The notes under the pieces are model-generated. The model saw only the letters and a list, made by a program, of their open reading frames with translations, did not search any database and was not told where the DNA came from. From DATDTB01 sp035291025 (lineage in GTDB: Archaea > Iainarchaeota > Iainarchaeia > JAFGOX01 > DATDTB01), in the NCBI GenBank assembly GCA_035291025.1, contig DATDTB010000095.1, forward strand, positions 1 through 12,343: a stretch of DNA of 12,343 bases, read 5' to 3'. Numbering within the stretch: position 1 is the first letter of the stretch; the number at the start of each line of letters is the position of its first letter. This document shows positions 1-6,144 of this stretch, in pieces. Both the position numbers and the translations under genes were made by a program.

Positions 1-746
1 ATCGTGTGCTTGCAGTGCTCGGACCACGTTTGAGCGATTGACTCAAGCTCCAAGTCCGTCGGCTTCCTTCCAAGGCCCTTGAAGTGCGACTGGATGGCCT
101 TCAAGTAGTCCAAGTCCAAGGCAAGCGGCCCGCGCCTTCCCACGATGCCGTCAGGGATTCCCTGCCGGCCCAGCGCCTTGAGTTCTTCGTCCCCGACGCT
201 CAAGTCTACAAGTGTTGCCTTGGGCGCGCCGCCCAGCCTTACCCTGGGGACAACGGCGTCCATTCCCTTTCCATTGAAGTCCTTGAAGGACTTAATTTGG
301 GCTCTTTGAATCAAGGGATTGTAGAGAGTTTGCGCGACTGCCTCCACTTCGTCACTGGAAAGCCTTCCCTTCAACAAGAACAACTGCGAGGAGTAAACGC
401 CTTCGCCTTCCGTTAACTTGAGCTTGAACAAGTCCTCTATTCCCTCGCGCGCAGTCGCCCCCACGTTGTCCGTAACGCCCGGAAGGAATCCCACTTCAAT
501 CGCCCAGTCAAAGCCCTTGAAGTCAGTGAAGGAGCCGACGCGGGCTTCCTGGATCACTGGGTTGGCGAGCATTGAGGCAACGCGGCTCAACTGAGTGGAG
601 TCAAGGCCCGCGTCAACAGTGTAAACGTCAACGAGGCTTACCGAGTCGAGTTTCTTGAAACCCAGCGAGTCAAGGCGCCTTTTTTGCACCAAGGCCCGGG
701 TGTCGGCGTGCCTGTGCCTTACTTCTATTCGGACTGCCTGGGACAA
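1..746 (-). CDS. purL: Phosphoribosylformylglycinamidine synthase (PurL) with N-terminal PurS-like domains, partial
   Basis: Catalyses the ATP- and glutamine-dependent conversion of FGAR to FGAM in de novo purine synthesis. The minus-strand frame is open from 746 off the left edge (248 codons visible). Residues about 4-70 and 80-150 look like two PurS-like beta-alpha-beta units (RIEVRHRH; WAIEVGFLPGVTDNVGATA). A linker follows, ending in KPTDLELESIAQTWSEHCKHT-type sequence at about 228-248, where SEHC (242-245) is the start of the PurL catalytic domain. Small archaeal/Bacillus PurL works with a separate PurS, so this is a fused or large-type form; whether a glutaminase domain follows is outside the window. 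Start chosen: TTG at 746, just before the first beta strand and 9 nt after a G6 run (756-761). The frame stays open upstream, so the start is not certain. It is transcribed away from the other pur genes. Confidence 0.9.
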   Translation of the reverse strand, partial: MSQAVRIEVRHRHADTRALVQKRRLDSLGFKKLDSVSLVDVYTVDAGLDSTQLSRVASMLANPVIQEARVGSFTDFKGFDWAIEVGFLPGVTDNVGATAREGIEDLFKLKLTEGEGVYSSQLFLLKGRLSSDEVEAVAQTLYNPLIQRAQIKSFKDFNGKGMDAVVPRVRLGGAPKATLVDLSVGDEELKALGRQGIPDGIVGRRGPLALDLDYLKAIQSHFKGLGRKPTDLELESIAQTWSEHCKHT

Positions 747-931
747 AGCAAAAGACCCCCCGTTTTTTCCCTCAGTAGGAAAGAAGCGCGTCCGCCTTGG
801 GCGGCGCGAGTGGCGCGCGCGAAAAGCCCCCCTTTTGGCCCTCGCCTTCAACAAAAACAAGGGCAGCAAACACTTTAAAAAAAGTCACTGGCGTAGTTTT
901 AGTTACTGTTTTCCTAAGGGTTTCAAATGCA
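747..931. other. Divergent intergenic region between purL and the HAD gene
   Basis: This 185-base spacer separates the oppositely oriented purL and HAD genes. It contains an AT-rich element at 873-884, a GC-rich block at about 781-850 with a small perfect hairpin (792-796 pairing with 800-804), and a G6 Shine-Dalgarno-like run on the minus strand at 756-761. I see no clear TATA box at the normal distance for purL. If the 873-884 element also serves purL, its leader would be about 100 nt and GC-rich. Reading frames do run through the spacer on both strands, but their composition is arginine-rich and unlike the neighbours. Confidence 0.6.
873..884 (+). promoter_or_regulatory. TATA-like element upstream of the HAD gene
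   Basis: CTTTAAAAAAAG lies in otherwise GC-rich sequence. Its centre predicts transcription starting about 25-27 nt downstream, near 903-905, which leaves a leader of about 28 nt before ATG 932. This supports the short start of the HAD gene over the longer TTG start at 797, because 797 would lie upstream of the promoter. Confidence 0.5.
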
Positions 932-1939
932 ATGAGCTCAGGGCTTTCAAGGCTGTTCGCTCGGAAGCGAAAACCGGGCGCTGGAGAAAAACGCGTCGTA
1001 GTGTTCGACTTGGACGGCGTGCTGGCCACGAGGGACATCGCCTTGGACTTGTTTTCATCCATCCCAAAGGGAGTCAGCGCTCGGGAATGGAACGCGCTCA
1101 ACCCAAAGCAACGCGAGAACGCAAGCTGGGGGCCGTTTTTCAGGAAGTCAAGCGACGAGATAGCGCGCGCCGTGACCCGCGGCGAGCCATTCAAGGGAAA
1201 GCCTTCGTACGCGGGCCAGACGCTTGCATACGTGATGAACCACGCCCTTGCAAACGGGGCGCGGATTTCCGTCAACGACTTACACCGCATCGCGCACGGC
1301 GCAAAAGTCATGCCGGGCGCGAAAAAAGCCATAAGCGACCTGAAAAAGGACCCAAACGTGGAATTGTTCGTCTTGACCACGACTTACAGGCCGGCGGCAA
1401 ACGTCATTGCAGACAAGCTAGGCATTCCACGGGAAAGGGTGATCGGCACGGAATTGAGGGTCGAAAATGGCTTGGTGACGGGCGTGAACGGGCCGGCGCG
1501 GGGCGGAATACACAAGGCAGAAGCAGTCGAGGAACTCAGCAAGAGGCTCGGCGTGCCCATTAACAAGTTCACGGTCGTCGGGGACAGCATCACTGACAAG
1601 GACATGGTCGAACGAGTCGCGCGGGAACGAGGACTGGCAATTTCCTTCAACGCCAACAAGGACTTGCTGGCCAAGAATCCAACGGTCGTGGTTGCGGGCA
1701 AGTCACTCAGGCGCGTTTCCACCCTGGTTAGGGCATTCGCCGAACGCGGCGAGGAAGGCGTTGAAAGAGTCGTTAAAAGAAACGCGTTGCTTAGGCGCCT
1801 CGTAATACCGCGCCCGTTCCTCAAGGTTCACATGTTCAAGGGCGCCGGCGCCGGCCCTGCAGAAGCCGAAAGGGCTGCAAAGGCGTCCGAGAAATACCGA
1901 AGGCTCACAAGGAAGGCAAAATACGCCAGGCTAAGGTGA
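932..1939 (+). CDS. HAD-superfamily phosphatase, SerB-like, with basic C-terminal extension
   Basis: A HAD hydrolase of 335 residues that probably dephosphorylates a small molecule; the substrate is unknown. All four HAD motifs are visible: FDLDGVL with nucleophile D26 and acid D28, LTTT at 148-151, K195 in GIHKAEA, and GDSITDKD at 217-224. Spacing and sequence resemble archaeal phosphoserine-phosphatase-like (HAD-IB) proteins. The cap lies roughly at 33-125. The last ~95 residues are rich in Arg, Lys and Ala, are not part of a standard SerB (about 210-230 residues), and end in RKAKYARLR. ATG 932 was chosen because the TATA-like element at 873-884 lies upstream and the motif-I strand starts at residue 21; a weak AAGGG precedes it. 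The gene is 63 bp upstream of the PfkB gene, so a purine-related role is possible but unproven. Confidence 0.85.
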   Translation: MSSGLSRLFARKRKPGAGEKRVVVFDLDGVLATRDIALDLFSSIPKGVSAREWNALNPKQRENASWGPFFRKSSDEIARAVTRGEPFKGKPSYAGQTLAYVMNHALANGARISVNDLHRIAHGAKVMPGAKKAISDLKKDPNVELFVLTTTYRPAANVIADKLGIPRERVIGTELRVENGLVTGVNGPARGGIHKAEAVEELSKRLGVPINKFTVVGDSITDKDMVERVARERGLAISFNANKDLLAKNPTVVVAGKSLRRVSTLVRAFAERGEEGVERVVKRNALLRRLVIPRPFLKVHMFKGAGAGPAEAERAAKASEKYRRLTRKAKYARLR

Positions 1940-1950
1940 AAAACGGGGCA

Positions 1951-1959
1951 TCCTTTTTT
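1951..1959 (+). terminator. T-run after the HAD gene
   Basis: TCCTTTTTTC begins about 12 nt after the HAD stop codon. Archaeal transcription commonly ends at U-tracts without a strong hairpin, so this could end or attenuate the HAD transcript before the PfkB-pur genes. A single T6 run is weak evidence. Confidence 0.3.
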
Positions 1960-1972
1960 CAGCCAAGGGCTT

Positions 1973-1984
1973 GTTAAAAAAAAT
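1973..1984 (+). promoter_or_regulatory. TATA-like A-rich element upstream of PfkB-purECB
   Basis: GTTAAAAAAAAT lies about 20-30 nt upstream of the PfkB start. If it is a TATA box, transcription would start at about 2003-2005, right at the ATG, giving a leaderless or nearly leaderless message. That conflicts with the good Shine-Dalgarno run at 1992-1996, so either the element is fortuitous or the SD is used only on read-through transcripts from the HAD gene. Confidence 0.35.
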
Positions 1985-2002
1985 CAATTGCGGGGGATTT
2001 TA

Positions 2003-2935
2003 ATGGTTGAAGTCATTGCATTGGGGGCCGCCAACACGGACTTGTTGTTCCACGTTAAGGAATTCCCGAAAGAGAGGAGCGAAGTCCTATCCAAGTTCTT
2101 CGAGGCCAGCTCCGGCGGGTCTGCCGCGAACTACTTGGTCGGGCTTGCAAGGCTCGGCGCCAAGACTGCAATGATTGGAGTCATTGGCCGGGACTTGTTC
2201 GGGGAAAGGCTTTACAGCGAGCTCAAGACTGAGGGCGTGGGCACGAGCCGCGTCAGGCGCGTTGAAACGCCTTCCGGAGTTGTCGCGGCGGTCGTTGACG
2301 AAAAAGGCGACCGCAGGCTGTTCACGTTCATTGGCGCCAACGAGGAAGTGCGCGACTACGACGTCACCGTTGAATTCCTTGCCGACGCAAAACACGTGCA
2401 CATCACTTCGCTTGCAAGCGAGGAAGCTTTCAAGGCAATGGTGAAAGCCAAGGACATAGCCATTGCCGCTGGCTTGAGCGTCAGCGTCGGGCCTGGCCAA
2501 ATACTGGCGGACAAGGGCTTGGAGAAAATAAAGCCCTTGATTGAAGGTATTGACATTCTCTTTCTCAACGAAAGGGAAGCCAAAGTCCTGTCGGGCGAGA
2601 AGGATCTGGAGAGCGCAATCGCGGAACTTTTAAAGTACGCAAAAATTCTCTCGGTGACGCGCAGCGGGAAAGGGTGCATGGTTAGGACAAGGAGTGAAAA
2701 AATCGAGCTGCCGGCCTTCAAGGTGAAAGTCATTGACACCATTGGCTCCGGTGACGCGTTCGCGGCAGCGTTCACTTACGCCTTCCTGAGGAAAAAGCCA
2801 TTGGAGGAGTGCGCCATGCTTGGAAGCGCCGCCGGAGCGTACTGCGCGACGGGCCCGGGCGCGAGGCACTTGCCAAGGCACAGGGAACTCGAAGAACTTC
2901 TCAACTCTCAAATGCAGGCGGCCAGTTCGCGTTGA
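2003..2935 (+). CDS. PfkB/ribokinase-family carbohydrate or nucleoside kinase
   Basis: An ATP-dependent kinase of the ribokinase fold, 310 residues, normal for the family. The first PfkB signature lies at 38-52 (GGSAANYLVGLARLG) and the second at 245-255 (DTIGSGDAFAA) with catalytic base D251 and the anion hole. NEREA at 189-193 matches the family's N-x-x-E motif, and VTRSGKGC (218-225) precedes the ATP loop. ATG 2003 is preferred over the TTG at 1988, because GGGGG at 1992-1996 is 6 nt before it and IALGAANTD then starts the protein as usual. It lies 41 bp upstream of purE. Family members phosphorylate ribose, adenosine, inosine/guanosine, cytidine or fructose-6-phosphate. The purine context favours a ribokinase or purine nucleoside kinase, but this is inference. 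Confidence 0.88.
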   Translation: MVEVIALGAANTDLLFHVKEFPKERSEVLSKFFEASSGGSAANYLVGLARLGAKTAMIGVIGRDLFGERLYSELKTEGVGTSRVRRVETPSGVVAAVVDEKGDRRLFTFIGANEEVRDYDVTVEFLADAKHVHITSLASEEAFKAMVKAKDIAIAAGLSVSVGPGQILADKGLEKIKPLIEGIDILFLNEREAKVLSGEKDLESAIAELLKYAKILSVTRSGKGCMVRTRSEKIELPAFKVKVIDTIGSGDAFAAAFTYAFLRKKPLEECAMLGSAAGAYCATGPGARHLPRHRELEELLNSQMQAASSR

Positions 2936-2961
2936 AGCGGCGCAGAAAAAGGGAAAAAATT

Positions 2962-2976
2962 GGGGGTGCAAAAAGC
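2962..2976 (+). promoter_or_regulatory. Shine-Dalgarno run that sets the purE GTG start
   Basis: GGGGGTG at 2962-2968 stands 8-10 nt before GTG 2977. It decides the start of purE, whose frame is open much further upstream (to 2809) through sequence that overlaps the end of the PfkB gene and is arginine-rich. Confidence 0.55.
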
Positions 2977-3765
2977 GTGCCAGTGCTACTCATTCCGGCA
3001 AGCAAGTCAGACTTGGAAGTAATGAAGAAGGCCGCGCTAGTCCTGGCGGAAAACAAGGTTGAGTTTGACGTGCGCGTCTGCTCCGCGCACCGCACTCCTG
3101 CAATGCTTGACGAAATAATGGCTTCAAAGGACTACGAAGCCGTCATTGCCGGGGCGGGGCTGGCCGCGGCGCTGCCTGGAGTCATTGCCGCAAAGACAAC
3201 GTCCCCCGTGATAGGGGTCCCATTGGGCGGGGCCCTTGAAGGCTTGGACGCCTTGCTTTCAGTCATTCAAATGCCTCCCGGAATACCCGTCATCACGACT
3301 GGAGTAAACAACGCAGAGGAAGGCGCTAGGACTGCAGTTAAAATACTGAAAAACAAGGCGTCCCGCGTGAACCTTGTCGGAGCGGGGGAAAAAAACGCCA
3401 AGGCAGTTGAAAAAGCCTCAAAGGCTCTGCAGGAATTCGGCGTGCCATTCAAAAACAGCAACAAACCAGAAAAAGACGCAGTGAACATATGCTTCGTTGA
3501 CGTTTCATCCAACGACTACGCCCAGGAGGAAACCGGGCACTTGGTTGTCTGCTGCCCCACGGCTGAAAAAGAAACAGCCAGCGACTCCATTAAGTTGCTG
3601 CAGTTGACCAAGAAAGGCGTGTGGGTTGGCTTGAACCGCGGCGAAAACGCGGCACTGGCTGCCATTGAAGTCTTGGGTTTTAGGGAAAAAATGACGGAGT
3701 ACAGGGCTGAAATGGCCAAAAAAGTCATTGAAGCGGACGAGGAAGCCGGGAGGGAATTCAATTGA
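2977..3765 (+). CDS. purE: PurE (CAIR-forming) with a degenerate second PurE-like half
   Basis: PurE makes CAIR, either as N5-CAIR mutase or as AIR carboxylase. The protein has 262 residues, against about 160-180 usually. Residues 1-125 are a recognisable PurE domain: ASKSD (8-12), SAHRTP with catalytic His (36-41), GAG (59-61), GVP (80-82) and SVIQMPPGIPV (95-105). Residues 130-262 look like a decayed second copy: RVNLVGAGEKNAKAVEKASK matches the first strand/helix, and VGLNRGENAALAAIEVLGF plus the closing helix matches the end of a normal PurE. This half has no SAHRTP or GAG. Within the active half, the usual GSxSD Gly is Ala (8), and the loop His of AAHLPG is Ala (65). GTG 2977 is set by the upstream SD. 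The stop overlaps the purC start by 4 nt. No purK is visible here. Confidence 0.9.
   Translation: MPVLLIPASKSDLEVMKKAALVLAENKVEFDVRVCSAHRTPAMLDEIMASKDYEAVIAGAGLAAALPGVIAAKTTSPVIGVPLGGALEGLDALLSVIQMPPGIPVITTGVNNAEEGARTAVKILKNKASRVNLVGAGEKNAKAVEKASKALQEFGVPFKNSNKPEKDAVNICFVDVSSNDYAQEETGHLVVCCPTAEKETASDSIKLLQLTKKGVWVGLNRGENAALAAIEVLGFREKMTEYRAEMAKKVIEADEEAGREFN
3748..3761 (+). promoter_or_regulatory. Shine-Dalgarno that sets the purC TTG start
   Basis: GGGAGGG at 3748-3754 is 7 nt before TTG 3762, inside the end of purE. Together with the TTGA start/stop overlap, it supports a TTG start for purC by translational coupling. Confidence 0.6.
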
Positions 3766-4736
3766 TTGACGACGACACTCTTTCAAGACAGCTAGGCAGC
3801 ACTCTGGACAAGACCACCCTAAACATTTCAAATGCAACGAAGTACGAGGGAAAAGTCAGGGACAACTACGTGCTGAACGGAAAGCGCATCATTGTGGTCA
3901 CGGACCGCGTTTCCGCGTTCGACGTTGTCCTGACAACGATTCCGTTCAAGGGCCAGGTCTTGAACCAGATGGCGGGGTTTTGGTTTGACAAGACCAGGAA
4001 AATATCAAAAAACCACGTCCTTGACGTTCCCGACCCGAACGTGACGGTCGCAACTGAGTGCACGCAGATTCCCGTCGAGTTCGTGGTCCGCGGCTACATT
4101 ACCGGGGTGACGAGCACGTCCATTTGGACGCATTACAGCAAGGGCTCGCGCGAGTTCTGCGGCCACCCGCTGCCTGACGGCCTGAGGAAGGACCAAAAGC
4201 TTGAAGCCCCGCTGGTGACGCCTTCAACGAAGGCAGAAAAAGGCGGGCACGACGAATCCATTTCACGCGACGAAGTAATAAGGCGCGGGCTATTGACTCC
4301 TGAAGACTTTGACGAAATATCGGAGAAAGCGCTCAAGCTTTACTCGGCTGGAGTGAAGCACTCCGCAAAAAACGGCGTCATATTGGTTGACACGAAGTAC
4401 GAGTTCGGGAAAAACCCTGAAGGGGAAATAGTGCTGATTGACGAGGTTCACACGCCTGACAGCTCGCGTTTTTGGTTCTCTGACTCCTACGAGGAGCTGT
4501 TTGCGAAGGGCGCTGAGCAGAGGAAAATCGACAAGGAATTCGTGCGCAAGTGGCTCGCCGACAAGGGCTTCAAGGGCGACGGCCCGGTCCCGGTGATTCC
4601 CGCGGAAGTGAGGGTGGAAACCGCAAAGAGGTACATTCAAGCATTCGAGCTAATTACTGGAGAGGAATTCACGGCCGTTCCCGGGAACCCGGAGCAAAGG
4701 ATAAGGGAAAGCCTTGCAGGAAAGGGTTACTTGTAA
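3762..4736 (+). CDS. purC: SAICAR synthetase (PurC), long form
   Basis: Phosphoribosylaminoimidazole-succinocarboxamide synthase joins CAIR and aspartate with ATP to give SAICAR. The protein has 324 residues, so it is the long type resembling yeast Ade1 (about 300) rather than the short bacterial type (about 240). Visible landmarks are GKVRDNY (30-36) with the ATP-binding strand, TDRVSAFD (47-54), VEFVVRGYITG (105-115), LVDTKYEFG (208-216) and LIDEVHTPDSSRFW (225-238), the last two being the family signatures. TTG start overlaps the purE stop (TTGA), with a good SD upstream. purB follows after 16 bp. No key residue seems missing. Confidence 0.96.
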   Translation: MIDDDTLSRQLGSTLDKTTLNISNATKYEGKVRDNYVLNGKRIIVVTDRVSAFDVVLTTIPFKGQVLNQMAGFWFDKTRKISKNHVLDVPDPNVTVATECTQIPVEFVVRGYITGVTSTSIWTHYSKGSREFCGHPLPDGLRKDQKLEAPLVTPSTKAEKGGHDESISRDEVIRRGLLTPEDFDEISEKALKLYSAGVKHSAKNGVILVDTKYEFGKNPEGEIVLIDEVHTPDSSRFWFSDSYEELFAKGAEQRKIDKEFVRKWLADKGFKGDGPVPVIPAEVRVETAKRYIQAFELITGEEFTAVPGNPEQRIRESLAGKGYL

Positions 4737-4752
4737 AAAAGGTAAAAATACC

Positions 4753-6144
4753 ATGAGCGAACTCGAGGCATTGAGCCCTGTTGACGGGCGGTACGGGGAA
4801 ACGGCAAGAGCCCTTTCCGGTTACTTCAGCGAAAAAGCCTCCATCAAGTACCACTTGGTTGTCGAAGGCGAGTACTTGATTGCGTTGTCCGAAACAGACG
4901 GCGTCACTTTGAGGGAGTTCACGGACCATGAAAAAAAGCTCGTCCGCGGCGTTTGCGAAGTGTCATTGGAGGACGCGCAAGCCGTCAAAGCCATTGAAAC
5001 GACTGCTTGGAAGGGCTTGGGGCCGACGAACCACGACGTGAAAGCCATTGAGTACTACTTCAAGGAAAGGCTGAAGGGCACGAGCCTTGAAAAGGAAAGC
5101 GAATGGGTGCACTTCGCGCTGACTTCGTGGGACGTCAACAACGCCGCCTATTCGTTGATGCTGGCAGAGGCCACGCGCGACGTTTTGGTCCCGGAAATAG
5201 AAAAACTCGCCGCAGAACTGGAAGCGCTGGCCTTGAAGCACAAAAGCACGGCGATGCTGGCGCGAACGCACGGCCAGCCCGCGTCCCCCACGACTTTCGG
5301 GAAAGAGTTCCGCGTCTTTTCCGAGAGAATAAAACGGCAGCTGGCCTTCGTGAAAGGCTTCGAGTTCACCGCGAAACTCAACGGCGCCACCGGCAACTAC
5401 AACGCGCACCATTCCGCGTTTCCAAGAGTTGACTGGGTGAAGTTCAGCGAGGACTTCGTGGAAAAACTCGGGAGGCTGCGCGGCGTCAGGCTAAAGGCCA
5501 ACCTTGTGACAACGCAGGTCGAGCCTTACGACAACTGCGCCGAGTTCTTTGACGCCTTAAAGAGGCTAAACAACGTCGTGGTTGACTTCGACCAGGACGC
5601 GTGGAGGTACGTCAGCGACGACTGGCTCGCGCAAAAGGCGGTGAAGGGCGAAGTTGGGTCGTCGACCATGCCGCACAAGGTGAACCCCATAGACTTCGAG
5701 AACAGCGAGGGCAACCTGAAGCTCGCTAATTCCTTGCTGGCTTTTTTCTCCGAAAAGCTCCCGGTTTCAAGGCTTCAAAGGGACTTAAGCGACTCAACAG
5801 TCAAGAGGAACTTCGGGGTAGCGTTGGCGCACTGCCTGATTGGGTACAAGTCGGCGTTGAAGGGCTTGCAGAAAGTCGAGGTAAACCAGGAGAAGACGCT
5901 GAAGGCCTTGGAGGAAAGCCCGGAAGTCGTGAGCGAGGCCATTCAGACAATTTTGAAACGCGAGGGAGTGAAGGGGGCGTACGAAAAACTCAAGGACTTC
6001 ACGCGCGGCAGGAAGGCGACGGCCAAGGACTTTGAGGCGCTCATTGATTCGTTGAGTGTTCCCGACTCCGTCAAAGAAGAACTGAAAAGAGTCACTCCAG
6101 GAAACTATACTGGGCTGGCTTCAAGGATTGCTGAGGGAAAGTGA
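4753..6144 (+). CDS. purB: Adenylosuccinate lyase (PurB), E. coli-like clade
   Basis: Splits SAICAR to AICAR plus fumarate, and adenylosuccinate to AMP plus fumarate; a cytosolic homotetramer in known members. It has 463 residues. SPVDGRY (8-14), NHDVKAIEY (93-101), HFALTSWDVNN (120-130), RTHGQPA with catalytic His173 (171-177) and the fumarase/aspartase signature GSSTMPHKVNP (302-312) are all present. The sequence follows the E. coli PurB clade closely from memory (GNYNAH, DFENSEGNL, LPVSRLQRDLSDST). Many archaea carry a different, Bacillus/T. maritima-like PurB of about 430-450 residues. Start: ATG 4753 rather than the in-frame ATG at 4714, because 4714 lies inside purC and the family starts near SPVDGRY; AAGGT precedes it. 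The stop overlaps the next gene by 4 nt. Confidence 0.96.
   Translation: MSELEALSPVDGRYGETARALSGYFSEKASIKYHLVVEGEYLIALSETDGVTLREFTDHEKKLVRGVCEVSLEDAQAVKAIETTAWKGLGPTNHDVKAIEYYFKERLKGTSLEKESEWVHFALTSWDVNNAAYSLMLAEATRDVLVPEIEKLAAELEALALKHKSTAMLARTHGQPASPTTFGKEFRVFSERIKRQLAFVKGFEFTAKLNGATGNYNAHHSAFPRVDWVKFSEDFVEKLGRLRGVRLKANLVTTQVEPYDNCAEFFDALKRLNNVVVDFDQDAWRYVSDDWLAQKAVKGEVGSSTMPHKVNPIDFENSEGNLKLANSLLAFFSEKLPVSRLQRDLSDSTVKRNFGVALAHCLIGYKSALKGLQKVEVNQEKTLKALEESPEVVSEAIQTILKREGVKGAYEKLKDFTRGRKATAKDFEALIDSLSVPDSVKEELKRVTPGNYTGLASRIAEGK

Noticed and set aside
84..416. Plus-strand frame of 110 codons at the left edge
   Set aside because: It is antisense to the PurL N-terminal domains, which are clearly coding on the minus strand.
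792..804. Perfect 5-bp hairpin with a 3-nt loop in the purL-HAD spacer
   Set aside because: Very short and expected by chance in this GC-rich stretch; no T-run follows it on either strand.
772..1380. Minus-strand frame of 202 codons opposite the HAD gene
   Set aside because: It is an antisense shadow; its sequence has no domain and it would fill the divergent promoter region.
655..1563. Long plus-strand frame (302 codons) overlapping the HAD gene and the purL start
   Set aside because: It overlaps the HAD gene in another frame, is extremely rich in Arg, Lys and Gly, and shows no motif; the HAD frame has all four catalytic motifs.
2809..2976. Upstream extension of purE by 56 codons
   Set aside because: It overlaps the end of the PfkB gene, is Arg-rich, has no PurE homology, and the SD points to GTG 2977.
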